NCBI GenBank assembly: GCA_903892565.1
Contig: CAITIX010000241.1
Location: forward strand, 1-64,000
Direction of reading: 5' to 3'
DNA: 64,000 bases
DNA from: an uncultured Acidobacteriia bacterium
Lineage (GTDB): Bacteria > Acidobacteriota > Terriglobia > Bryobacterales > Bryobacteraceae
Shown here piece after piece: positions 38,150 to 48,019 of the stretch; the stretch's first letter is position 1, and each line of letters starts with the position of its first letter. The position numbers and the translations under genes were made by a program. The notes under the pieces are model-generated. The model was not told the origin of the DNA and searched no databases. It saw only the letters and a program-made list of their open reading frames with translations.

Positions 38150-40111
38150 CTACTTGGCCGCCTTCAAGTCGTTGTAAATGGCCTCGACGAACAGGTTGGT
38201 CGTCCAAGGGCCGGTATTCTTGCCGAAACGCGTGTCATAGTCGGCCGTGGGACGGAACGCCTGCACTTCGGCGAGCGTCTTACCGCGCTTGATCATGTCC
38301 TGGATGCGATCGCGAATAATGACCATCATGTCGCGATATTCCAGCACTTCGTGTTCATTGCACACGTAGCCATGGCCCGGGATGATGATCGTGCCGCCGT
38401 CCTCTTCGTGCTCGTAAACCGTGCGGTTGAGGATATCGTTCAGCGCCTTGATCTCGCCCGCGACGCTGCCACCGTTCTTCAGATCGATGAACGGATATTG
38501 CGTCGTATTGAAGATGTCGCCGGTGGCGATCAGATCCGCGCGGCGCAGCTGCACGATCGCATCGGCATCGGTCACCGCGTTCGGCTCCCAGAACATTTCC
38601 ATGGAATCGCCGTTGTGAAACTTGCGGCGGCGATCGTCCAGGAACGTGTCGGCGGGAATCGATTCCGCGGGCAGCTTCAGCTCCTGCATGTGAATTTGAA
38701 CGTTATTCTGCGCGATCAACGTCGCATGATGCGTGGGATCCGTCTCCTGACCTGTGGCGCCGGCCGGGGATTGCAGACCGAAGAACGATCCGGGCAAGCT
38801 CAAGTCCGCACCCGCGGCTCCGAGTTTCAGGTTGCCGCCGGTGTGATCGGGGCGGTAGCCGGTATTGACGATGAACTGGATCTTGCGCATCGGGGAAAGC
38901 TTCTGAATCGCCGCGATCACCTTGTCGGACAACGCGCCCGTGCCCGTATCGATCACCAGCGCGCCTTCATCGCCCACTTGCACCGTGATGTTGCCGCCAT
39001 CGCCCACCAGCAGGAATACGTTCTCGCGAAGCGGCAACACGTGGATTTCTCCATCGTGCGGTTCGGGATCCTGCGCCTTGCTGGTTTCCTGCGGCTTCGT
39101 GGTATCCGCCTGTAACTTCGATTTGAATTCCGCCTCCGTCACGTTGCCTTTCAGCTTCGCGGCGAATTCGGGATACATGGACTCCGCGCCGCCTAATCCC
39201 GCAATCGCCGGAAGCTTGTAGCGCTTGGCGTATTCATCGGCATAAGGCTGCTGGCCGATCAAATAATGCGGAACCTTATCCGGAGCGCGGCCCGTGATCT
39301 GTTCGCCGTCATCGCAGGCGTACAGCCACGAGTGGTGATCCACCGGCTGGCGGAAATAATCGTTGCTGCGAATTTCCGGCTCCGTGAGGAACACGGGATC
39401 GGTGATGATCGTCGTATCCGTCAAGTGATCGCCATGCAGCACGATGAATTCCTTCACCGTGGCCTGATCGCTCTCCGGCGTGCCGTTGCGGCGCAGCCAG
39501 CCCTGCTTCATGTGCGTGGTTTCAATGTAGAGCGCGTTGCCCAGAAAATATCCGGTGGAAAATCCACGGAACGTGTGCGGAGCCCAGGCCGGAGGATGCG
39601 GACGCCCGTCCATCCACACCACGCGATGGCCTTCCGTCGTCGCGCCCCATATGTGGATGGCCGTGAGCGTCATGTTGTGCGGATCGCGCTCTTCCCAAAT
39701 GCGGAAGTTGCCGATCGCGCGCATCTGGTACGGAGCCACGTACGCATCGCACTGATGATGCTTCAACGTTACGCGCGATGGATCGTAGGACAGCGCCCAC
39801 AGGCGGCCTGCTTCGCTGAGCGCGAAACCCGCGAAGTCACCGAGCTCGGATCCTCCGCCGCGCTCGAGCGCATCTTCGTGCATGGGAGGCGTCCAATAAC
39901 CAGAAAGGTCCACGCCCGGCGACGGCCCCGCTTTTTCCGCAGCCTTCGGCGGCGGAGGCGGACCGAACTGAGCATGTAACATTGTGACGGCCATCGTGGC
40001 CGTCACGATCACCACAAAGGATCTTGCGAGCGTTCTATTTATACTCATGGCAGTATTCTTCATGTTCGATATCCTCGCGCCTACTTCACCGAGCACGGCG
40101 TTGGATTCCAA
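38150..40111 (-). CDS. Secreted two-domain protein: N-terminal acidobacterial DUF plus degenerate MBL-fold domain
   Basis: N-half resembles the 40081 gene product; C-half MBL-like 'VQVGDEGALVIDTGTGALSDKVI', 'IIPGHGYVCNEHEVLEYRDMM'. Confidence 0.75.
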   Translation of the reverse strand: MESNAVLGEVGARISNMKNTAMSINRTLARSFVVIVTATMAVTMLHAQFGPPPPPKAAEKAGPSPGVDLSGYWTPPMHEDALERGGGSELGDFAGFALSEAGRLWALSYDPSRVTLKHHQCDAYVAPYQMRAIGNFRIWEERDPHNMTLTAIHIWGATTEGHRVVWMDGRPHPPAWAPHTFRGFSTGYFLGNALYIETTHMKQGWLRRNGTPESDQATVKEFIVLHGDHLTDTTIITDPVFLTEPEIRSNDYFRQPVDHHSWLYACDDGEQITGRAPDKVPHYLIGQQPYADEYAKRYKLPAIAGLGGAESMYPEFAAKLKGNVTEAEFKSKLQADTTKPQETSKAQDPEPHDGEIHVLPLRENVFLLVGDGGNITVQVGDEGALVIDTGTGALSDKVIAAIQKLSPMRKIQFIVNTGYRPDHTGGNLKLGAAGADLSLPGSFFGLQSPAGATGQETDPTHHATLIAQNNVQIHMQELKLPAESIPADTFLDDRRRKFHNGDSMEMFWEPNAVTDADAIVQLRRADLIATGDIFNTTQYPFIDLKNGGSVAGEIKALNDILNRTVYEHEEDGGTIIIPGHGYVCNEHEVLEYRDMMVIIRDRIQDMIKRGKTLAEVQAFRPTADYDTRFGKNTGPWTTNLFVEAIYNDLKAAK

Positions 40112-40938
40112 CCCTTCGCGTCGGCCTGCTTCTTGTAATGGGTGCTGGTCCAGAACGGCGAGATCATGTACTGCGGATCGTCGACCTCGGCCGAAACCAC
40201 CATGATCGTGTCGCCACCGGGAACATCGAAGCGGTCGTAGTATTCCGTGAGCACGGCATTCGCGCTATACGGCACGCCATTGCGGCGCAGATAGCCCGGC
40301 TTCATCTTCGTGGTCGTGACCTTCAAGCCCCCGCCCCAATCGCCCTGCGGCGCGAAGAATCCGACAGCCATGCGGCTCTTCGGACGATCCCAAATCGCTT
40401 GCGACACGCCCTGCCAGTCGCCGCCCGCGGCGTTATTCGGAGTGAACGGGAAAATGCGCGTTTGCGTGCCTGTGTCGATTTCCATCTTCAGCGTGTTGTC
40501 GTCCTGCCAGGTGATGTGCAGGCGTTCCGGCATTCTCATAATGGCAGCGGCTCCATACGCCCGGCACTGCAATCCCGCAGCTTCGTCCTTCGCGGGATCC
40601 CATGCATCGGCCGCGGCCTTGCCCGCTGCGTTGAGCGGCACACCATCGACGTCGCCCTTAGGAGCAACCGTCATCCGATAGCGCCAGTCTTCGTTCACAA
40701 TGGAGACCCAGTATCCGGTGATGTCGACCGGTGTCGTGGCTTTCGCCGGGGGAGGCGGCCCTGCCGGAGCTCCTCCGCGCCCTTGCGCGAAGGCTGGAGC
40801 GGTCAGCGCCAACGCTGCTAGCCCTGTACAGGCTATGGATGTTAGGTGTTTCAATATCAGGTGATTCAATTTCAAGACGTCATACCTCCCGGCGATTTCG
40901 AATACTGCCCCTAGTCCAGCCATCATCTGGCGGACCAT
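40081..40938 (-). CDS. Secreted hypothetical protein, paralog of the N-half of the 38150 gene product
   Basis: Shared 'VD(L/I)(S/T)GYW' and 'T(T/H)MK(P/Q)G(Y/W)LRRNG(V/T)P'. Confidence 0.65.
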   Translation of the reverse strand: MVRQMMAGLGAVFEIAGRYDVLKLNHLILKHLTSIACTGLAALALTAPAFAQGRGGAPAGPPPPAKATTPVDITGYWVSIVNEDWRYRMTVAPKGDVDGVPLNAAGKAAADAWDPAKDEAAGLQCRAYGAAAIMRMPERLHITWQDDNTLKMEIDTGTQTRIFPFTPNNAAGGDWQGVSQAIWDRPKSRMAVGFFAPQGDWGGGLKVTTTKMKPGYLRRNGVPYSANAVLTEYYDRFDVPGGDTIMVVSAEVDDPQYMISPFWTSTHYKKQADAKGWNPTPCSVK

Positions 40939-41033
40939 CTAGTATTCTAGCCCACAGCAATGCGAGCTGGAATATCAAACGTCGGTTTTCCGCAAGGGGC
41001 GGTGCTCCCCAAGGGTAGTCTTGCGCGAAACTT

Positions 41034-43931
41034 CTACTTTGCCAGTGCCGGCAAGGTCGTAAACGTAAGCGCCGGAGGAGAACGAATCCCCAGCACGCTG
41101 ATCGCGGCACCCGCAGGCGTGGCGAATTCCAGAGTCCCTCGGATATTCGCCGTCGCAGGGAATCCTTTTGGAGGATCGTTCAGAGTAAACGACGTGTGGC
41201 CGTTGCCGTTGAGCGCAATGGAGCTCGTGCCGATCTGCGTGCCCGCGTCATTGCGGATGATCACGGGCACATTCGCATTCTGCGAAGAGCTCAGGCTCAG
41301 CGCGACACCCGTGACCGTGCCTCCGGTGTTATCGAACGGGATCACGTAGGAACTCGCGTTGCGCGATTCCAGCGGCACAACCGCCTCTTGACCGTTGGGA
41401 TTGTAGCGGAAGATCGCATAGCCGCTGACGTTGCCCGTCGTAGTCAGTTGCGCCGATCCGGAGAGCAGCGCGCTCGTCGCGGCTCCAGAGGCCTGAATCC
41501 ACACGGAGGCTCCCGGAATCATGTTCGAAAACGTTAAGAAAGGAGCTGTCAATGATCCATTGATCGCATCCACTACGGTCAGTGGAAGACGTAGGGGTAG
41601 GCCGCTATCGTCAAAGAAACTGAGCTTAAAAGTAGCGGCCGCCGTTCCCGTGTTGACCAACGCAAACGTCGTCTGCCATCCAGCGCCAACCGCGAGATGC
41701 GCCATCAGTCCGCCTACATTGTTGACGTTCGCTAAAACAGGAATCGTCGTCAGTGTTCCGCCCGTGTAACGAATGCCGAGCGCGCTGATTTGCCCTAATT
41801 GCGGCGTGTCAAACTCCACGGTGCCGCGAATATTGCCGGTCAAAGGATATTGCGTGGAAAGCACAAACGACGTATGTCCGAACGGCGGCAAGGTGATGGA
41901 CGACGGCCCGAAAAACCCGCTGCCGCCAGACGGTGGGTTTACTACCGTACTGGGGATCATCTGCACTCCGGTACTGTCACGAAAAACGACCGGGATCGTG
42001 ACGCTTTGCGCCGAGACGTTCTCCAGCGCCACGCCCGTCAGCACGCCGTTCGTGTTGTCGAACGCCAGCAAGTACGACGCGGCGGTGCGCGTTTCCATCG
42101 GAACAACGGCTTCCTGATTATTGGGATTGAAGTGAAAAATCGCAAAGCCGTCGACCGCCGCTCCCGCGCCCGTAGCGTTGAGTTGCGCGGAGCCTTCTAA
42201 ATACGTCGGTGCTGGTCCCGAGGCCTGCATAACGAACTGGGCGTTGGGCGCGATGGTTTGATCGAGTGAAGCTGCAATCAGCGGCCCTGCGGTCGAAGGC
42301 TGTTGTAATAACGAGACCGGCAACTGCAACGGCGAGCCCGTGGGAGAAAACAAATTCGTCCGCGTGGTCGCCGCCGTCGAGCTCTTATTGACGAATGTGA
42401 ACGTCGTCAGCCATCCACCCTCGGCCGCCAAATGCGGCATCGAGCCCACGTAGTTCAGTCCCGGAATTGTGGCCGATTGCAATTGCAGCGTAAACGTCGC
42501 ATCGCCGATGGTGAACGTATTCGTGAGATCCGCACCCGTGTTCGGCGATACTTCAAACCTCACGGTGCCGCTTCCCACGCCCGACGGCGGACTATCCCAC
42601 GTCACCCACGAAGGTTGCGGACCCGCGGTCCAAGAGCAACCCGGCTGCGTCGTGATCGTGATCGTACCGATGCCTCCCGCTGCGGTAAACGCTTGCCCGC
42701 CGGAACTCAGCGCATACGAACACAAGTTCATCGGAGCACCGCTGAAATACGGCAGCGTGTAAAATTCATTGCCTTGCAGGTCCGTTCCCTGGAATCCATT
42801 GCCGAAGGAAAAGCTCCACTCAAAGTTGGGAGCCGGACCCGCCGCATCGCACGGCGCGGCCACTTTCGTGCCGGAGCACGACCAATACAAATACGGCTGA
42901 ATGTTATTGAAGGGCCCGACAGGAGTATTGGGCGCAGTGACCACCGGAGTCCCTTGGGTCAATCCCAGCTGTCCATAGTAAAGCTCCGTCAGCGGATCGT
43001 CATTCGCATTGCATCCGAATCCCGTGCAGTTTTGCCCGATGGTCGGCAGCTGCCATTTCGTCTGCCCCAGATAAGACGCCGAGTTCATGTTCGCGATGAA
43101 CTGCATGGCGGCGGCCAACGTCATGGAGCCATCCACGTTCACGCACACGGCCGGCGTCGTCGGGCTCGTGCAATACGGCAGACCAAACGTATTGCTCGCC
43201 GCGAGATTCGCGTTCGCGAGCCACGTAACATTGGTCACGGGATCGTAAACCGTCGCGCCTCCCGGATTCGCTTGCAGCGCGGTGCCAGTGGCAACCGGAG
43301 TCCCCGCAAGTTTGCCGGGAATCATCGGCAATATATAAAGAAAGTTATAAACCGTGTTCGCGCCCTGGAATCCGCTATTGAAAGAAAGCGTCGCGTTGCC
43401 ATCGGTCGCGGCCGCCCCTTGCGATCCGGTCCAGTAAAGATACGGCTGGAAATTCGTGAACGGACCAACCGCCGCCGAGGGAATCGCCACCGCAGTGTTC
43501 GGCGCAGTCAGCGCGAGCGTCTTGTAGTAGAGAGATCCCAGACCGCTCAGCGTGCATCCAAAGCCGAAGGAATTCCCTTGCGGCCCCGTCTTGCCGCAGC
43601 CGCTGTCAGAGATCGGTGTGGTGGGAAGCTGCCAGTTGTTGTGGCCCAAATAGTTCGCAGCATTCATCGCGGCGACCCAGGCGACGGCACCTTGATACTG
43701 CATCAGGCCGCTGGGATACACGCACGGCTGCGGACCCGCGCCTTTACAGGTAGCAAGGCCAAATCGATTCGTTGCCCCCAGATTGGCATTCGCAAGCCAG
43801 GTGACGTTGTTGGCGGTGTCGTAGACCAGCCCGCCATCCGTCGTGGGGATCAACGCGGCGTTCGTCAGCGGAGACAGCAAGAGCGAAACGACCGCCACGA
43901 CGAACAACCATGTGGGCCTCGAGACGTTCAT
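41034..43931 (-). CDS. Secreted protein: two DUF1566 domains plus two copies of a ~200-aa C-terminal module
   Basis: 'GLVYDTANNVTWLANANLGATNRFGL' and 'TVYDPVTNVTWLANANLAASNTFGL'; paired 'QEAVVPMETRTAASYLLAFDNTNGVLTGVAL' / 'QEAVVPLESRNASSYVIPFDNTGGTVTGVAL'. Confidence 0.75.
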   Translation of the reverse strand: MNVSRPTWLFVVAVVSLLLSPLTNAALIPTTDGGLVYDTANNVTWLANANLGATNRFGLATCKGAGPQPCVYPSGLMQYQGAVAWVAAMNAANYLGHNNWQLPTTPISDSGCGKTGPQGNSFGFGCTLSGLGSLYYKTLALTAPNTAVAIPSAAVGPFTNFQPYLYWTGSQGAAATDGNATLSFNSGFQGANTVYNFLYILPMIPGKLAGTPVATGTALQANPGGATVYDPVTNVTWLANANLAASNTFGLPYCTSPTTPAVCVNVDGSMTLAAAMQFIANMNSASYLGQTKWQLPTIGQNCTGFGCNANDDPLTELYYGQLGLTQGTPVVTAPNTPVGPFNNIQPYLYWSCSGTKVAAPCDAAGPAPNFEWSFSFGNGFQGTDLQGNEFYTLPYFSGAPMNLCSYALSSGGQAFTAAGGIGTITITTQPGCSWTAGPQPSWVTWDSPPSGVGSGTVRFEVSPNTGADLTNTFTIGDATFTLQLQSATIPGLNYVGSMPHLAAEGGWLTTFTFVNKSSTAATTRTNLFSPTGSPLQLPVSLLQQPSTAGPLIAASLDQTIAPNAQFVMQASGPAPTYLEGSAQLNATGAGAAVDGFAIFHFNPNNQEAVVPMETRTAASYLLAFDNTNGVLTGVALENVSAQSVTIPVVFRDSTGVQMIPSTVVNPPSGGSGFFGPSSITLPPFGHTSFVLSTQYPLTGNIRGTVEFDTPQLGQISALGIRYTGGTLTTIPVLANVNNVGGLMAHLAVGAGWQTTFALVNTGTAAATFKLSFFDDSGLPLRLPLTVVDAINGSLTAPFLTFSNMIPGASVWIQASGAATSALLSGSAQLTTTGNVSGYAIFRYNPNGQEAVVPLESRNASSYVIPFDNTGGTVTGVALSLSSSQNANVPVIIRNDAGTQIGTSSIALNGNGHTSFTLNDPPKGFPATANIRGTLEFATPAGAAISVLGIRSPPALTFTTLPALAK

Positions 43932-44042
43932 CGAATCTTCCTCCGAACTGACGGCTTGCGAATTTTGCTTCGCAAGAAATGATAGTGATACGATCCCCTT
44001 TGGATCGTCCACATCCAGACTGAGGTTACTCCTTTGCCCACC

Positions 44043-45041
44043 ATGAAAGCCATCCTGGTCCGCTCCGCCGGAGCCGACTTTGAGCTGATCCACCGCGAGA
44101 TCCCGGAGCCGCGCGAGCACGAAGTGCTCCTCAAAGTGGAAGCCTGCGGCATCTGCCACGGCGATGCGCTTTTGAAAGAAGGCCGTTTCCCCGGGCTCAG
44201 CTATCCGCGCGTCCCAGGGCATGAAGTGGTCGGCACCATCGCGAAGCTGGGATCATCCGTCACGACGTGGAAGCTCGGCGAACGCGTCGGCGTCGGCTGG
44301 CATGGAGGACACTGCTGCTATTGCAAGGCCTGCCGCAAGGGCGATCACGGCGCGTGTCCGGATCACGTCGTAACGGGGCTTTCGATGGACGGCGGCTACG
44401 CGGAATATATGATCGGCCGCGCCGAGGCGATGGTCGCGATCCCCGATGAGTTGAGTTCGGTGGAAGCCGCACCATTATTGTGCGCGGGATCCACGGTGCT
44501 GGGCGCGTTGCGCCATGCGGGCGCCGAAGCCGGAGATCTCGTGGCGATCCAGGGAATGGGCGGATTGGGGCACTTAGGCGTCCAGTTCGCCGATAAGCTC
44601 GGATGCAAAACTGTGGCGATCTCGCGCGGCAAGGAAAAAGAAGCGCTGGCGTTCAAGCTGGGCGCGGATGCCTATATCGACACCAACGAGACCGATGCCG
44701 CGAAGCAGTTGCAGGTGATGGGCGGCGCGCATACCATCATCTGCACGGCCCCGAGCGGCAAAGCGATGAGCTCGCTGATTGGCGGACTCGCGGCTGGCGG
44801 CAAGATGGTGATCGTCGCCGCGAGCCCCGAGCCCATGACCGTCATCCCGTTTGCGATCCTCGGCAAGAAATCCATCAGCGGATGGGTCGGCGGCAGCATG
44901 CAGCAATCGCTCGATTTCGCCGTTCATGGCAAGATACTGCCCATGATCGAGACGTTCCCCTTGGAGCGCGCCGCCGAGGCGTTCGAAAAGATGATGACGG
45001 CGAAGGTACACTTTAGGGCCGTGCTGAAGATGGAATCGTAG
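44043..45041 (+). CDS. Zinc-dependent alcohol dehydrogenase
   Basis: 'CGICHGDALLKEGRFPGLSYPRVPGHEVVG', 'GWHGGHCCYCKACRKGDHGAC', 'IQGMGGLGHLGVQFA'. Confidence 0.93.
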   Translation: MKAILVRSAGADFELIHREIPEPREHEVLLKVEACGICHGDALLKEGRFPGLSYPRVPGHEVVGTIAKLGSSVTTWKLGERVGVGWHGGHCCYCKACRKGDHGACPDHVVTGLSMDGGYAEYMIGRAEAMVAIPDELSSVEAAPLLCAGSTVLGALRHAGAEAGDLVAIQGMGGLGHLGVQFADKLGCKTVAISRGKEKEALAFKLGADAYIDTNETDAAKQLQVMGGAHTIICTAPSGKAMSSLIGGLAAGGKMVIVAASPEPMTVIPFAILGKKSISGWVGGSMQQSLDFAVHGKILPMIETFPLERAAEAFEKMMTAKVHFRAVLKMES

Positions 45042-45089
45042 AGGCAGAGCTACCGCGCCTCACCAGCGCTGCAAGGGCTTATCGAATGC

Positions 45090-45338
45090 CTACCGATACG
45101 CGTCCTTACGATCTCGGATGCGCAGGACACGAATTTCATCTCCGTCCAATTGGAAGCGAACGCGCCAATCTCCGACGCGAAGTCTATATTCGGGTGGATC
45201 GAGGCCCTGAAGCTTCTTGATATCCGCAGCACCCGTTTCGGCGAAACGCACGATGGATTGTTTGATTCGAAGGGCGATGCTCTTATCGAGCGCCGCCAGA
45301 TCGCGGAGCGCGGGCTCGGTCCATTCAATCGCTCGCAC
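45090..45338 (-). CDS. RelE/ParE-family toxin
   Basis: 'IEWTEPALRDLAALDKSIALRIKQSIVRFAETGAADIKKLQGLDPPEYRLRVGDWRVRFQLDGDEIRVLRIRDRKDAYR'. Confidence 0.85.
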   Translation of the reverse strand: MRAIEWTEPALRDLAALDKSIALRIKQSIVRFAETGAADIKKLQGLDPPEYRLRVGDWRVRFQLDGDEIRVLRIRDRKDAYR

Positions 45339-45350
45339 GTACAGCGTCCG

Positions 45351-45599
45351 TTATTCTAATCCGAGCCGACGCATGGCGTCAGCGTGCGGGATACCTTTGC
45401 CGCCGTTGCTTTTCAGCCACTCGCGAGCTTCGGAAACAGACTGCTTTTCCTGTTCGCTTTCCGGCTCGTCGTCGATCTCGGCGCTGCGCAGAGCCGCGGC
45501 AACGGGATCGACCATAGTTTCCAACAACCCGACGAGCGCCGAGACTTGCGCGTCCGGCAGGCGGTCGATTAACTGGCGGGCGTGGTCGCGTTCGCTCAT
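45351..45599 (-). CDS. Cognate antitoxin
   Basis: 82-aa ORF 12 nt upstream of the toxin; 'MSERDHARQLIDRLPDAQVSALVGLLETMVDP'. Confidence 0.75.
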   Translation of the reverse strand: MSERDHARQLIDRLPDAQVSALVGLLETMVDPVAAALRSAEIDDEPESEQEKQSVSEAREWLKSNGGKGIPHADAMRRLGLE

Positions 45600-45758
45600 C
45601 GAAGATCCTACGCTCAGTATGCCACGCGCGACAATAGCCGGGGAGCGCGCTCGAAATTACACAAATATGACAGTCGGGCCACCCGATTTTGTCGTTTAAT
45701 AGAGTAGGCCTCCCCGCCGAGCGTCACTCCGAACCGGGGGAGCCGGTGGGAGGAAGCT

Positions 45759-46658
45759 TTGGCTACTCATTACGAAAGCCGCGCGCAACGCGACGGAACG
45801 AACTGGACCGCGGTCCTGGCATTCATCTTTTTTCATATCGGAGCCGTAGTGGCTCTGTTCCATTTCACCTGGCCTGCATTTTTCGCATTCCTTGTTCTTT
45901 ACTACGTGTCCCTCAGCTTCGGCATCGGGATGGGCTATCACCGATTGCTGACGCACCAGGGCTATGTGCCGCCGAAGTGGGTCGAATATTTCCTGGCGAT
46001 CTGCGGAACGCTGGCGCTCGAAGGCGGACCTCTGTCCTGGGTCACGACGCATCGCATTCATCACCGGTATTCGGATCTCGACGGCGATCCGCACTCGCCC
46101 AACGACGGCAAGTGGTGGAGCCACCTGCTCTGGATGACGGTGGGCAGCGCCACCAATTGCACTCCCGAAGAATACCGGAAGTACTCGCCCGATCTGATGC
46201 GCGATCGCTTCCTTGTTACGCTTTCGAAATACTTCTGGGTTCCGGTGGTGGTCGTCAGCCTCGTGCTGTTGGCCTTGGGCGGATTGCCGTGGCTGCTGTG
46301 GGGAACATTTTTCCGAGTCACTGTTGGGTGGCACGCCACCTGGCTGGTGAACTCCGGCACGCATCTGTGGGGACCGCGCAGGTTCGAGACCACCGATATG
46401 TCGCGCAATAACCGCCTCATCTCGATTCTCACGTTCGGCGAAGGCTGGCATAACAACCACCACGCGTTTCCCACCTCGGCGCGTCACGGCCTGGCGTGGC
46501 ACGAGCTCGATATCAGCTGGCTGGGCATCCGCACGCTGAAGGCACTCGGCTTGGCGAAGCACGTGCGCGTGGCGAGCGTGGATGCGAAGTATCGTCCGCC
46601 GGTGATCCGTTCCGGCGTCATTATCGAGGATGAGCCCGATCAACAAGAAGTGGCCTAG
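45759..46658 (+). CDS. Acyl-CoA/fatty-acid desaturase (TTG start)
   Basis: His boxes 'YHRLLTHQGY', 'HRIHHRYSD', 'EGWHNNHHAF'. Confidence 0.93.
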   Translation: MATHYESRAQRDGTNWTAVLAFIFFHIGAVVALFHFTWPAFFAFLVLYYVSLSFGIGMGYHRLLTHQGYVPPKWVEYFLAICGTLALEGGPLSWVTTHRIHHRYSDLDGDPHSPNDGKWWSHLLWMTVGSATNCTPEEYRKYSPDLMRDRFLVTLSKYFWVPVVVVSLVLLALGGLPWLLWGTFFRVTVGWHATWLVNSGTHLWGPRRFETTDMSRNNRLISILTFGEGWHNNHHAFPTSARHGLAWHELDISWLGIRTLKALGLAKHVRVASVDAKYRPPVIRSGVIIEDEPDQQEVA

Positions 46659-46723
46659 TACAACCACTTGATTTCATCCCGGGTGATCCCGGCGCGCGTA
46701 CGTGAGAAACTAGCGATAGCCGT

Positions 46724-47470
46724 ATGCGCACTCTTCATCGAACTCACGCCCGTCTCGTGACGTTATTCGTGACGTTATCCGTCGCGTTTGGAATGCTTCT
46801 GCCCGCCGCGGGGTTCGCGCAGGGGGTCTCGGCTTCGTGGGACGTCACCGTTGCCGCGCAGAGTCTGGCAATGCAGGCGTCGCGATTGCAACCGCTGCTC
46901 GATCAAGTGAAGCCGCAACAGTGGGAATCCGGCGCAGCCACGGCCACCTATATCCTGCAACTGCGCGGCAGCCAGGATGAAGTGCGCTACCTATTGAGTG
47001 CCGCACAGACGCTCGGCAAACAGCCGGAGAAATTATCGGCGGCGCTCGAAACGTACTTCAGGCTGCAGTCCGTGGAAAAACAGGTGGGATCGCTGGCCGA
47101 CGGCGTGCGACATTATCAGGACCAGTCGCTCGGCGATCAACTGAATACCGTCATGGCCGCCAACGGAGCGAATCGCGATCAATTGCGCGACTATATTTCG
47201 GATTTGGCGCAAACGCGCGAGCAGGAATATAAAGTCGCAGACAGCGAAGCGCAACGCTGCCGAGGAATGATCCTGCGGCAGCCGGCGGCGGCCCCTGCGA
47301 AGCCCGCGGCCAAACCCGCTGTTTCCGCAGTCGCCCCACCGGCAACACAAACCGCACAGCCCGCCGCGCAGCCTGCTACCCGACCTGCAGCCGTTACACC
47401 CGTCGTCGCACCTGCTGCCGTCCCCGGCGCCAATCCACAGAGCGCCAATCCACAGAAAGGATCGCGATAA
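46724..47470 (+). CDS. Secreted hypothetical protein with Ala/Pro-rich C-terminus
   Basis: Signal peptide; low-complexity 'AAAPAKPAAKPAVSAVAPPATQTAQPAAQPATRPA'. Confidence 0.6.
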   Translation: MRTLHRTHARLVTLFVTLSVAFGMLLPAAGFAQGVSASWDVTVAAQSLAMQASRLQPLLDQVKPQQWESGAATATYILQLRGSQDEVRYLLSAAQTLGKQPEKLSAALETYFRLQSVEKQVGSLADGVRHYQDQSLGDQLNTVMAANGANRDQLRDYISDLAQTREQEYKVADSEAQRCRGMILRQPAAAPAKPAAKPAVSAVAPPATQTAQPAAQPATRPAAVTPVVAPAAVPGANPQSANPQKGSR

Positions 47471-47473
47471 TCC

Positions 47474-47632
47474 ATGAGCGAGATCGCCACTTTCGTTTGC
47501 AGCATCTGCAACGAGCCTTCCACCGAAATTTGCGTCTATTGCACCAAGGATTGCTGCCCCAATCACCGCTGCGAGCGATGCAAGTGCTGCAGCGATTGCT
47601 GCAAGTGCGAGATGCGGCGCAACCAGAATTAG
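47474..47632 (+). CDS. 52-aa cysteine-rich putative metal-binding mini-protein (not in supplied ORF track)
   Basis: MSEIATFVCSICNEPSTEICVYCTKDCCPNHRCERCKCCSDCCKCEMRRNQN*: 13 Cys, begins 3 nt after the upstream stop. Confidence 0.75.
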   Translation: MSEIATFVCSICNEPSTEICVYCTKDCCPNHRCERCKCCSDCCKCEMRRNQN

Positions 47633-47884
47633 CCAAGGCTCACGAGGTCGAAGGAAGCCGCGAATTTGACCTCCCGCTGCGCCCTAGGGCCGCTTGCGGC
47701 CCCGCGCGGGCCATTTTAAATGTCCGCACCCTAACCCCTTCCGGGGCTTTAAAAACGCCTTAAAATGCCCGCTATTGCGATGTTTTTGATTCCTGACGGC
47801 TTACAGGAAAACGCAAGAGCGATTCCGCACGCCTGCTTTTCGGAACGTCCCGGCAATGATTGGCGTGCTCGAAGCCTATCGCGA

Positions 47885-48019
47885 AGAGTTCGTCACTATA
47901 TTCCCTCCTTTACAGTCGGGGTTCGGTGCTAGTTCTGCGAAAAAGCCAGTATTCAGCACCGAACCGCGACCGTCAGGGAGCGGCCAGGATGAAAACGTTT
48001 TCTTTGCGACAAGCTACTA
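47885..48019. repeat. Dispersed palindromic repeat, copy 2 (inverted relative to copy 1)
   Basis: CCCTCCTTTACAGTCGGGGTTCGGTGCTAGTT...CCAGTATTCAGCACCGAACCGCGACCGTCAGGGAGCGGCC; ends GCGACAAGCTACTAG. Confidence 0.88.

Noticed and set aside
42432-43982. 516-aa plus-strand ORF
   Set aside because: Antisense to the DUF1566 protein gene; Arg/His-rich shadow translation.
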